Below, in pieces: positions 33,777 through 41,586 of a stretch of DNA of 64,000 bases. Position 1 is the first letter of the stretch. Every line of letters begins with the position of its first letter. The notes beneath the pieces are model-generated. The model was not told the origin of the DNA, searched no databases, and was given only the letters and a program-made list of their open reading frames with translations. This DNA comes from Verrucomicrobiia bacterium (GTDB lineage: Bacteria; Verrucomicrobiota; Verrucomicrobiia; Limisphaerales; JADLHS01): contig JAHCLO010000026.1 in the NCBI GenBank assembly GCA_026125285.1, positions 37,386 to 101,385 on the forward strand. The letters are read 5' to 3'. The position numbers were made by a program, and so were the translations under genes.

Positions 33777-35189
33777 TCAACGCACATTCCCCAGCTGCTC
33801 CGCAAGTTCCTCCACGATCCAATTTCCGCGCGCCGCCTGTAAGGCATCGGCGGCTGCCCCGTGCTGCCAGACGCCGTAGCGCAGGGTGCGGCCCGGGTCG
33901 GTGAGGAGCGCCGGCTGCGCGAGTAGTCCCGCCAGCAACCCCGCCAGCACATCGCCACTCCCGCCTTGGGCCAGGTGGGGATTGCCGGACGAATTCACAA
34001 AGACGTCGCCCTCACTCCGCCCAATCAGCGTTTGGTGTCCTTTGAGGACAACCCAACAATCGCCGAAGCTGCGCGAGAGTTCGCGCAACGCTTTCAGGCG
34101 ATTCACCTGAACTTCCGGCGTACTGATTTTCAGCAGGCGGGCGGCTTCGCCCGGATGAGGCGTAACGACGCGGAGTCCAGTCTGCGGCGTCGCTTCCGGC
34201 GGTAGCCAGTCCAGCGCGCTGGCATCCACGATGATCGGGTGCGGCGATTCCTGCCACAACTGGCGCACGGTGGTTTCAATTTCTTCCGGCAAGTCTGGGG
34301 CGGCCAGCCCCGGCCCTATCAGGATCGCACTGAATGCGCCCGGCAGTCTATCCGCCCGCTGCCACGGTTTCACCATGACAGATTGCAGTTGTGCGGCCAC
34401 CGGGTGAAAGACTGGTGACTGCGTGAAAAGCGTGACGAGTCCCGGCTGGGCCCGTTGCGCGCCGCGCGCGGCCAGCACCGCGGCACCATGATAACCCATA
34501 CTGCCCGCGATGATGGCAAGGTGACCGAAGTTGCCTTTGTGGCCGGCCATTGGTCGCTGCGGGGGGAAGCCCAAAAAATCTCCCGGCAAGGTCCATTGAA
34601 GCGCGCCGCCGAGTGGGCAGGCGGCCAAACCAATCTCTGTCGCCACTTCCAGCCGTCCCACATAGGGCCACGCGGTGTGACGCAACATTCCTGGCTTCGG
34701 CGCTCCAATGGTCAGCGTCACCGTGGCTTCAATCGCCGCCCCATGCGTTTCACCCGTATCGGCGTTCAAGCCCGACGGCACGTCCACTGATAGCACGCGA
34801 AGCTGCGCCTGATTGATCCGCTTGATGAATTTGACCCATGCCACATCCAACGGGCGGTTCAGTCCGATACCAAACAATCCGTCAATAATCAAAGCAGGAC
34901 GACGGGCAAGGGCGGATTCCAGTTTGGAGAAGTCTGCTTGCGGTGAGGCTACTTCGAGCAGGATGGCATCGCGTTCCTGCAAGTGTTCGCTCGCGGCGCG
35001 GACGTCATCCCCATTGTGACCTTTGCCGGCGAGTAGCAGAATCGTGTCACCAGAGCGCGTCAGGTGCCGGGCAATCTGCGCTACCTGGATACCCACGCGG
35101 CGAATGACTTCGGCTTCCGTCTGGCCGGTGGCCCAGGTGATTGTTTCCCATTCGCGCATCTGGGCAATGCTGATGACCGGGACTGACAT
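33777..35189 (-). CDS. nnr: Bifunctional NAD(P)HX epimerase / dehydratase
   Basis: The 470-residue protein repairs damaged NADH and NADPH. The N-terminal YjeF_N (NnrE) epimerase domain, about 1-210, has LLAGKGHNGDDVRAASEHL and VDVPSGLNADTGETHG. The C-terminal NnrD dehydratase domain, about 225-470, has the ribokinase-like GHKGNFGHLAIIAGSMGY, VTPHPGEAARLL and NPHLAQGGSGDVLAGLLAGL, including the NxxxGxGDxL site. The order and length are as in E. coli YjeF (Nnr). The gene is separate from its neighbours. Confidence 0.94.
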   Translation of the reverse strand: MSVPVISIAQMREWETITWATGQTEAEVIRRVGIQVAQIARHLTRSGDTILLLAGKGHNGDDVRAASEHLQERDAILLEVASPQADFSKLESALARRPALIIDGLFGIGLNRPLDVAWVKFIKRINQAQLRVLSVDVPSGLNADTGETHGAAIEATVTLTIGAPKPGMLRHTAWPYVGRLEVATEIGLAACPLGGALQWTLPGDFLGFPPQRPMAGHKGNFGHLAIIAGSMGYHGAAVLAARGAQRAQPGLVTLFTQSPVFHPVAAQLQSVMVKPWQRADRLPGAFSAILIGPGLAAPDLPEEIETTVRQLWQESPHPIIVDASALDWLPPEATPQTGLRVVTPHPGEAARLLKISTPEVQVNRLKALRELSRSFGDCWVVLKGHQTLIGRSEGDVFVNSSGNPHLAQGGSGDVLAGLLAGLLAQPALLTDPGRTLRYGVWQHGAAADALQAARGNWIVEELAEQLGNVR

Positions 35190-35597
35190 GCCGACAGGCT
35201 ACCGAACCCAGCAAGGAACAAAAGTTGAAATGCCAGGTAGAGAAGCGCAGGGGCGCATCACACTTTTTTGCAGTGGGGAGCGCACGCGCCTCGCGTGCGG
35301 CGGCGGACGCCTCGTCCGCCGCACCCGGGCGCGCCACCGCGCCAGTCTCTCACGCGCGCTGACGCGCGTGGGTCCCGGTTGCGAGGCGCAACCGGGCGCA
35401 CGCGGGGGCACGTGTGCTTCCCAGCCAAAATCGTTCACAACCCTTGCAGGAAGCTCAGATGCGCCCGCTGGCGTATCCGTGCGCTGGACAGAATCGCGGG
35501 CGGCGGTTTACATCTGTGCTTGAGCGGTGATTCCTGTCGCATGACGCGTGTCAGGAGTTGCGGGGACCGCTTTCAGAGTAAACCAGGCTTTTGCCAG
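35190..35597. other. Intergenic region with a cluster of perfect palindromes
   Basis: About 400 bases lie between the nnr start and the SGNH hydrolase start. Four close perfect hairpins fill 35281-35396. No gene is supported and no clear promoter was found. Confidence 0.5.
35281..35396. repeat. Cluster of four short perfect hairpins with CCT/AGG loops
   Basis: The hairpins are 35281-35299 (8-base stem, loop CCT), 35300-35322 (10-base stem GCGGCGGACG, loop CCT), 35351-35370 (CACGCGCG, loop CTGA) and 35374-35396 (CCCGGTTGCG, loop AGG, the complement of CCT). Three share the centre CG-CCT-CG on one strand or the other, while their stem sequences differ. This suggests one hairpin family with variable arms. 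Confidence 0.85.
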
Positions 35598-36323
35598 ATG
35601 AACATCAAACTCGTCAGTTGCGTGGTCGCGATCTTCACCCCGGCACTGCTGCCACTGGTCGCGGCGTCAGAGCCGGTTGGACGCGCAGACTATCTAGCCG
35701 AGGTGACCGCGGAGTTGCGGCGGCATTGGCCGACCAATCGCACAATCAACATTGTCTGTCATGGGCACAGTGTGCCGGCGGGTTATTTTCGGACCCCGGT
35801 CGTGGACACGTTCAACGCCTACCCGCATCTTCTGCATCGCGGACTGAAAGAGCGGTTTCCCCGCGCCGTTCTCAACGTCATCGTCACGGCGATTGGCGGG
35901 GAGGAGTCCGAGCGTGGGGCCAACCGGTTCGATCCCGACGTACTGGCATTGCGGCCGGAGGTGGTGACACTGGATTACGGCTTGAACGACCGGCGCATTG
36001 GCTTGGCCCGGGCCGAGGCGGCCTGGCGCAGCATGATCACCAATGCCGTCGCACAAGGGGTGAAGGTCATTCTGCTCACCCCAACTCCCGACATGTCGGC
36101 GAACTTGGACGATCCAGAGGATGCGCTCGAACAACACGCACGCCAGATTCGCCGGCTGGCGACCGAGCATCGCGTCGGCCTGGTGGATAGCTTCGCAATC
36201 TTCCAGAGCCGGGTGCGGTCCGGGGTGGCACTGGAAGCCTTGATGTCGCAGAGCAATCACCCAAACCGCGAAGGGCATGCGTTGGTAGCCGAGGGACTGT
36301 TGCATTGGTTTCCACAGAATTGA
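35598..36323 (+). CDS. Exported SGNH/GDSL-like hydrolase with altered catalytic blocks
   Basis: The 241-residue product has a signal peptide (MNIKLVSCVVAIFTPALLPL) and an SGNH-hydrolase fold. Block I reads CHGHSVPAGYF, with GHS in place of GDS. A Gly block is TAIGGEES, the Asn block is LDYGLNDR, and block V is SNHPNREGHALV. In block V the His is kept, but the aspartate normally three residues before it is a Gln. SGNH enzymes remove acetyl or other esters from sugars or lipids; with a changed dyad the activity is uncertain. The ATG at 35598 starts the signal peptide. It is a stand-alone plus-strand gene. Confidence 0.85.
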   Translation: MNIKLVSCVVAIFTPALLPLVAASEPVGRADYLAEVTAELRRHWPTNRTINIVCHGHSVPAGYFRTPVVDTFNAYPHLLHRGLKERFPRAVLNVIVTAIGGEESERGANRFDPDVLALRPEVVTLDYGLNDRRIGLARAEAAWRSMITNAVAQGVKVILLTPTPDMSANLDDPEDALEQHARQIRRLATEHRVGLVDSFAIFQSRVRSGVALEALMSQSNHPNREGHALVAEGLLHWFPQN

Positions 36324-36410
36324 ACGTTCGCGAGGGGGGTGAACAACGTAGGTGCGGATCTGGGGCGCTTTCTTTGAAACATGGCTGAGGTTGGGGCCGA
36401 CGTGCGCGCG

Positions 36411-36974
36411 TCAGTTTGTGAACTCCACGTTGGGCACTTCCTTGACTGAAGGCGGCACGCTGAAGAATTCCACGGGCGGAAAACTGAACATGCCGGCGAC
36501 GAGATTGCTGGGGAAAGTTTCGCGCTTGTTGCGATAGTCGCGGACGTTGCCGTTGTAAAACCGGCGCGCGGCCTGGATGCGGTTCTCGGTGTTGGTCAGT
36601 TCGCCCTGCAACTTGAGAAAATGCTGGTCCGCCTTGAGTTGCGGATAATTCTCCACCAGCACGAACAACCGCTTGAGCGCATCCACCAACTGGTGTTCAT
36701 CGTGGGCCTGGTCGGCCACGGCGCCGTGATTGGCGGCGCAGCGATTGCGCAATTCGATGACGCGCTCCAGGGTTTCCCGTTCGTGCGCCGCATAGCCTTT
36801 GACGGTGGCGACGAGATTTGGAATGAGGTTGTAGCGCCGCTGTAATTCAGTGTCCACGTTGCTCCACGCCTCGCGGATGTGGTTGCGCAGGCCGACGAGC
36901 GCGTTGTATTGGACGGCCACCCACACCAGCGGCACGAGCACGAGCGCGGCGAGTATGATCAAGAATGTCATCAT
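36411..36974 (-). CDS. LemA-family membrane protein
   Basis: The 187-residue product has one N-terminal helix (MMTFLIILAALVLVPLVWVA) and the LemA helical domain (YNALVGLRNHIREAWSNVDT, LQRRYNLIPNLVATVKGYAA). LemA proteins are membrane-anchored helical bundles of unknown biochemical role. Two adjacent ATGs at 36974 and 36971 precede the helix, and the frame is open upstream through a neighbouring gene but that part is a shadow. The start lies two bases after the stop of the upstream paralogue, so translation is probably coupled. Confidence 0.92.
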   Translation of the reverse strand: MMTFLIILAALVLVPLVWVAVQYNALVGLRNHIREAWSNVDTELQRRYNLIPNLVATVKGYAAHERETLERVIELRNRCAANHGAVADQAHDEHQLVDALKRLFVLVENYPQLKADQHFLKLQGELTNTENRIQAARRFYNGNVRDYRNKRETFPSNLVAGMFSFPPVEFFSVPPSVKEVPNVEFTN

Positions 36975-36976
36975 GT

Positions 36977-37663
36977 TCAAAGCGGGGTAAACAGGTATTC
37001 CGGCAACCGCGAGCGCACTTCCAGCAACCGCTGCAAGTTGAACTCGATCTGCGGTGCGGCCAACCGTGACGCGAACGCCAGCGCCAGCGCGTGCGATTCG
37101 ATCTCGATGCTCAGATCGCGATTCGCCAGCAGATAATCCATCATCTGGGCGTTGCAAACGTCGTAGGCAAACTTTTTGTCCTTCGATCGCACACAGAACG
37201 CCCGCGAGAACTCCGCGGATTCAAAATCAATGTCGGCGTATCCGAACGCCTGGGCAATCTTCGAAAGAAAGCCTTCGCGGGTGATGAGCAGTTCCGGGAA
37301 TACCATCGGCAGCAGCAAAAGGAAGAACGAGAAGTAGTGGTGGTGTGTTTGCTGCCGGCCCTTCGAGTCGGACGAGTGTGTTTCGTAATGGTAATCGAAG
37401 GCCATGACCTGATGGCCGTGGTAATGGCCGGAGATGACGTTGAACGCGTAGCGGTTGCTGCCCTGCGCCAGCTTGTTCAAGAAACCGAACTGGTCGGCCA
37501 GCGCGCGGTTGTGCTCCATGCGGAAATCCAGTCCCAGGCGTGTGGCCAGCTCGAACAATTCTTCGCGCCGTTTGCGGGCAGCCCGCGCCGAATAAATTGC
37601 TGCCGCGATGATGATCGCGATGAACAGGACAAAGATGAAAATGCCCGGGCCTTCCATGGACAT
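36977..37663 (-). CDS. Membrane protein, paralogue 1, adjacent to lemA
   Basis: The 228-residue product has an N-terminal helix (GIFIFVLFIAIIIAAAIYSA) and a soluble domain with YAFNVISGHYHGHQVMAFDY, DIDFESAEFSRAFCVRS and DKKFAYDVCNAQMMDYLLAN. The next upstream gene encodes a protein of identical length with the same blocks, so the two are paralogues from a tandem duplication. The blocks resemble DUF3137-type proteins, which often neighbour lemA in other bacteria, but I am not certain of the family. No function is known. The operon order is SGNH hydrolase, paralogue 2, this gene, lemA. Confidence 0.8.
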   Translation of the reverse strand: MSMEGPGIFIFVLFIAIIIAAAIYSARAARKRREELFELATRLGLDFRMEHNRALADQFGFLNKLAQGSNRYAFNVISGHYHGHQVMAFDYHYETHSSDSKGRQQTHHHYFSFFLLLLPMVFPELLITREGFLSKIAQAFGYADIDFESAEFSRAFCVRSKDKKFAYDVCNAQMMDYLLANRDLSIEIESHALALAFASRLAAPQIEFNLQRLLEVRSRLPEYLFTPL

Positions 37664-37743
37664 CGTTTGTTATCCACTTCCCGCCGTACTCACCACGCAT
37701 GAGCTGGTACACGGTGGGCCGAGTGCGAGTGTGTGCTTCATGA

Positions 37744-38430
37744 TCAAATCAACCGGTGTTCGGGAAACAATTCCCGCAGCCGCACCAGTCTTGCCAGGTT
37801 GCTCTCGATGGTTGCCGGTGCCAGCCGCTCCTCGAAGAACAACGCGAGGGTTCGTCCCTCGATTTCAACAACGAGATCGCGATTGGCCAGCAAGAACTCC
37901 ATCATGGCGGGGTGACAAACATCATAGGCGAACCGCCGGTCAGAAGACTTAACGCAAAACGCTTTTGAAAACGCGGTTGATTCAAAATTGATGTCTGACT
38001 TGCCGGCCAGCGCCATCAGACGTGACTTCCAGGTTTCAGGTGTCAGCGTGAGTTCAGGGAAATGTCGGGGAAGACTCAGGAGAACGGCGCTGCAATAGTA
38101 ATTATGAATCCTCACGCGCCCACGATTTTCGGAGTGTCCCGCGAAATGGTAGTCAAAGACCTTAACCGAGTGTCCTTGATGCACTCCAGTGAGGACATTG
38201 AATGCGTAGCGCCCTTCGCCTCGACGGAGAGGATCGAGAGCTTTGTGGTGCTCCAACAGCTCAAGATCATGGTCTGGTCGGAAGGTCAGTCCCAACTGCT
38301 CGGCTGCCACTGCCATCGCCTGTCGCCGCTCGGCTTCATGATCCCTTCCGCGGAATGAATGAGCTAGGATGAGCGCCACCACGATAATGGGTGCCAACAC
38401 GAGGGCTTCAATTGCAGCCAGGTGAATCAC
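37744..38430 (-). CDS. Membrane protein, paralogue 2
   Basis: The 228-residue product shares the layout of the downstream paralogue: an N-terminal helix (ALVLAPIIVVALILAHSF), RYAFNVLTGVHQGHSVKVFD, DINFESTAFSKAFCVKS and RRFAYDVCHPAMMEFLLANR. The start codon is GTG, overlapping the TGA of the SGNH gene (GTGA). The second gene follows after about 80 bases. The shared VC/FCV cysteines and DxNFES strand suggest a conserved fold with a divergent surface. Confidence 0.8.
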   Translation of the reverse strand: MIHLAAIEALVLAPIIVVALILAHSFRGRDHEAERRQAMAVAAEQLGLTFRPDHDLELLEHHKALDPLRRGEGRYAFNVLTGVHQGHSVKVFDYHFAGHSENRGRVRIHNYYCSAVLLSLPRHFPELTLTPETWKSRLMALAGKSDINFESTAFSKAFCVKSSDRRFAYDVCHPAMMEFLLANRDLVVEIEGRTLALFFEERLAPATIESNLARLVRLRELFPEHRLI

Positions 38431-39122
38431 GGCGCAACTTTGTCCAACACCGGCTCTACAATGGAAGCCCAGAGTTTGTAACCCGCCTCGTTGAGGTGCA
38501 GCCGGTCCTTCACAAACAGTTCCTCCCGCGGTTTGCCGTCTTCACCCAGCATCGGCGTGTACACGTCAATGAACAACAAGCGATCGTCGCTGGTGCTGAA
38601 GCTGGCGATGAGATCGTTGGCGCGCTTCATATCCGCCTGATGTTTGGCGCGCGAAGGACTGGGTTTGATGGCCAGATAGGCGATGCGTGTCTGCGGCAAG
38701 GTTGCGTGAACCTTGGCCACAAACTCGCGGTAATCGGCGAGGACGCGTTCCGGCGTTTTGCCACCGGCAATGTCGTTGTCACCCGCGTAGAGCACGATGA
38801 GCCGTGGCTGGTAGGGGATCACGATACGGTCCGCAAAAGCCACGGAGTCGGATAGGTGCGAACCGCCGAAGCCGCGATTGATGATGATATGGTCGCGGAA
38901 TTGCGTGGGAGCGTCTTTCCACAGCCGGATGGTGGAACTGCCCACGAACAAGGTGGCATTGCGTGGCGGAAGATTGGTCCTATCCGCGGCTTCGAAGGTC
39001 TGAATGTCGGATTCCCAGCGCGCATGCGGAGGAGCGTGCGTGTCAGCGGCCAGTGGCGAAAAGCTGGCGAGGTTGGCCAGCAGTACCATGTTCCACCATC
39101 GTGAACATAATCGAGTCTTCAC
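38427..39122 (-). CDS. Exported SGNH/GDSL hydrolase
   Basis: The 231-residue product has all four SGNH blocks: LFVGSSTIRLWKDAP (Ser), INRGFGGSHLSD (Gly), VLYAGDNDIAGGKTP (Asn) and VKDRLHLNEAGYKLW (Asp-x-x-His). It should be an esterase or acetylxylan-esterase-type enzyme outside the cytoplasm. The GTG at 39122 gives a signal peptide (VKTRLCSRWWNMVLLANLAS onward). An ATG at 39089 and a TTG at 39161 are alternatives. The stop overlaps the next gene's GTG (GTGA), which makes it the first gene of a four-gene operon with lemA. Confidence 0.88.
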   Translation of the reverse strand: MKTRLCSRWWNMVLLANLASFSPLAADTHAPPHARWESDIQTFEAADRTNLPPRNATLFVGSSTIRLWKDAPTQFRDHIIINRGFGGSHLSDSVAFADRIVIPYQPRLIVLYAGDNDIAGGKTPERVLADYREFVAKVHATLPQTRIAYLAIKPSPSRAKHQADMKRANDLIASFSTSDDRLLFIDVYTPMLGEDGKPREELFVKDRLHLNEAGYKLWASIVEPVLDKVAP

Positions 39123-39255
39123 ACGACGATATTTGCAGAGATGGCGTTCCTTGAGAAGCAACTTTGCGGTGGACCTTGTATTTCGCGTGCCGCGAGAAAA
39201 TTGACAGTAAAATGCGCTTCATGTTAGCGTCCCGCCTGACGCGACGCGTCGGGAT

Positions 39256-39876
39256 ATGCACTCCGTGCTGAATCAACATGTGCTGGTGCTGAACCGGTTG
39301 TGGCAGGCAGTCAACGTCTGCACGGCCCGGCGCGCTTTGACGCTGTTGTTCCAAGGTCATGCCCAGGTGGTGTTTAATGCGGCGGATGGCTCGTTCCAGA
39401 CCTACGATTTCCAGGAGTGGCACGACTTTTCGCAGGAACAGCCGCACCCGGAATCCATTCACACCATCTCGTTCCGCATCCGGGTGCCGCGCGTGATTTT
39501 GTTGCTGGTGTACGACCGCCTGCCCAAGAAGGAAGTGAAGTTCACGCGTCACAACATTTTCGAGCGCGACAAGAACACCTGCCAGTATTGCGGCCTGACG
39601 TGCGATCGCAAGGATTTGAATCTGGATCACGTGATTCCCCGCGACCGAGGCGGACCGACAACCTGGGAGAACATTGTCTGTTCATGCATCGAGTGCAACA
39701 CGCTCAAGGCGAATCGCACGCCCCAAGAGGCGGGCATGCACCTGATCCGCAAACCCAAGCGGCCCAAGTGGCGGCCCTTCGTGCAGATCAATTTCAGCCT
39801 GTATCAGCACGATAGCTGGAAACACTTCATTGACCTCGCCTACTGGAACGTGGAACTCGGCGCGGACGCGAATTGA
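39256..39876 (+). CDS. HNH endonuclease family protein
   Basis: The 206-residue product has a C-terminal HNH nuclease domain: CQYCGLTCDRKDLNLDHVIP, RDRGGPTTWENIVCSCIECN and TLKANRTPQEAGMHLIRKP. Both zinc cysteine pairs and the catalytic His (DHVIP) are present. The N-terminal 100 residues (VLNQHVLVLNRLWQAVNVC onward) match the common bacterial HNH protein seen beside housekeeping genes, not a restriction system. DNA repair or recombination is plausible but unproven. It precedes metG by about 90 bases on the same strand. Confidence 0.9.
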   Translation: MHSVLNQHVLVLNRLWQAVNVCTARRALTLLFQGHAQVVFNAADGSFQTYDFQEWHDFSQEQPHPESIHTISFRIRVPRVILLLVYDRLPKKEVKFTRHNIFERDKNTCQYCGLTCDRKDLNLDHVIPRDRGGPTTWENIVCSCIECNTLKANRTPQEAGMHLIRKPKRPKWRPFVQINFSLYQHDSWKHFIDLAYWNVELGADAN

Positions 39877-39964
39877 TGCGTAGTGATCGAGCCGCGCACT
39901 AATGCGTTCTTGCGTTTGGCCCCGTAGTTGCCTTCGTCGTGCCGGTGCGACACACTGCCCCCAG

Positions 39965-41533
39965 ATGAGCAAACGGTTTTACATCACCACTGCGATCTAC
40001 TACGTCAACGGCTCGCCGCATCTCGGCCACGCTTACGAAAAGATCGTGACCGACGTGATCGCGCGGTCTCGACGCAGTCTGGGGCAGGAGGTCTTCTTCC
40101 TGACCGGGCTGGATGAACACGGCCAGAAGGTGCAACAAGCCGCGCAGGCGGAGGGTAAATCCCCCCAAGCTTACTGCGACGAACTGGCCGCGCAATGGCA
40201 GGCGTTCGCCGCCCGGCTGGGCATTACCAACGACGATTTTGTCCGCACCACCCAGCCGCGTCACAAGGCCGTGGTGCAGGCCATGCTCAACAAGCTTCAC
40301 GCCCGGGGCGAGCTCTACAAAGCCCCGTATCGCGGCTGGTATTCGTGGAAGGAGGAAACTTTCCTTACCGAGAAGGACCGTTTGCCCGACGGTAGCTTTG
40401 ATCCTGTCTGGGGCGAGGTAAAGGAGTTGATTGAGGAGAACTGGTATTTCCGCATGGCCAAATACCAGCCGTGGCTCATTGAGTTCATTGAAGCGAATCC
40501 CACTTTTGTGCAACCGGATTCGCGCCGCAACGAAGTGCTTGGGTTTCTCAAATCGCAGACCCTCGAGGACCTCTGCATCAGCCGTCCCGCCGCCCGACTA
40601 AACTGGGGCATCCCGATTCCGTTTGATCCCGATTATGTGAATTACGTCTGGTTCGATGCCCTGAGCAATTACTACAGCATCCCCGTGGCGCTGGGGGACA
40701 TCGAAGCCGCCGCGCCGCTCAAGGGCTTCTACGAATCTGAAATCTCAAATCCCAAATCTCCAATCCGGCTTTGGCCGGCTGACATCCACGTCATTGGGAA
40801 GGACATCGTGCGCTTTCACGCGGTGTATTGGCCCATCATGCTCAAAGCGGCCGACATTCCGCTGCCCAAGCAGGTACTCGTCCACGGCTGGTGGCAGAAG
40901 GACGGCGACAAAATGAGCAAGACCACGGGGAACGTCGTGGATCCGCTCGCAGTGATTGACGAGTGGGGACTGGATGCCTTCCGCTTCTACGTGCTGCGCG
41001 AATTGGACATCGGCCCCGACGGCAATTGGACCGATGCCGGCTTCCGCGCACGGTACCAGGCGGAACTGGCCAACGGCCTGGGCAATCTCGTCAACCGCTC
41101 GCTGTCCATGCTCAAGCGCTACCGGCAGGGGATTGTTCCAGGACGGTCAGATGAATTATCTCCCGATGCCACCAAGGTGGTGACCGACACGCGCACGTTG
41201 CTGGAGAAGAATGAACTGCAGCGCGCTCTGCTATCCATCTGGTCACTCGTCACGCGCGCGAACCAGTACGTGGACCAAACCGCGCCGTTCAAGCTGGCCA
41301 AAGACCCCGCGCAGGCAAAACGACTGGATGAGGTCCTGTATAACCTCGCTGAAACCTGCCGGGTGCTGGCGGTGTTGCTGTGGCCCTTTCTGCCCGACAC
41401 CGCGGCAAAGATTTACACGCAGCTAGGATTGACGGGGACGCCCGACAAATTCTCCGCCGCCGCCTGGGGCGGAGTATCCGCCGGCCACATCATTGGCGAA
41501 CCGGCGCCGCTCTTTCCGCGTAAAGACGTCTGA
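39965..41533 (+). CDS. metG: Methionyl-tRNA synthetase, zinc-free connective peptide
   Basis: The 522-residue class I synthetase attaches methionine to tRNA-Met. The HIGH-type motif is HLGH (residues 19-22), and KMSKT is at about 316-320 in KMSKTTGNVVDPL. The connective peptide has lost the zinc cysteines (GWYSWKEETFLTEKDRLPDG, where many relatives have CxxC pairs). A short extra segment, ESEISNPKSPI (about 258-268), is encoded by repeat DNA and precedes RLWPADIHVIGKDIVRFH. No C-terminal dimerisation domain is present. The ATG at 39965 starts MSKRFYITTAIYYVNGSP. Confidence 0.95.
   Translation: MSKRFYITTAIYYVNGSPHLGHAYEKIVTDVIARSRRSLGQEVFFLTGLDEHGQKVQQAAQAEGKSPQAYCDELAAQWQAFAARLGITNDDFVRTTQPRHKAVVQAMLNKLHARGELYKAPYRGWYSWKEETFLTEKDRLPDGSFDPVWGEVKELIEENWYFRMAKYQPWLIEFIEANPTFVQPDSRRNEVLGFLKSQTLEDLCISRPAARLNWGIPIPFDPDYVNYVWFDALSNYYSIPVALGDIEAAAPLKGFYESEISNPKSPIRLWPADIHVIGKDIVRFHAVYWPIMLKAADIPLPKQVLVHGWWQKDGDKMSKTTGNVVDPLAVIDEWGLDAFRFYVLRELDIGPDGNWTDAGFRARYQAELANGLGNLVNRSLSMLKRYRQGIVPGRSDELSPDATKVVTDTRTLLEKNELQRALLSIWSLVTRANQYVDQTAPFKLAKDPAQAKRLDEVLYNLAETCRVLAVLLWPFLPDTAAKIYTQLGLTGTPDKFSAAAWGGVSAGHIIGEPAPLFPRKDV
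40734..40767. repeat. AAATCTCAAATC-type low-complexity repeat inside metG
   Basis: The DNA AATCTGAAATCTCAAATCCC, followed by AAATCTCCAATCC, encodes the insert ESEISNPKSPI. A relative lies in the RHS gene at 47641-47673 (opposite strand), encoding AISNLQSQISN. Confidence 0.75.
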
Positions 41534-41586
41534 GCGCGGAAAGCGAGGCGCGACGTTCAGGACTGATTTGAGGTGCTAATTGTCGC

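Noticed and set aside
35281..35396. Hairpin cluster as a CRISPR array
   Set aside because: Arms differ between units, there are no regular spacers, and no cas gene is nearby.
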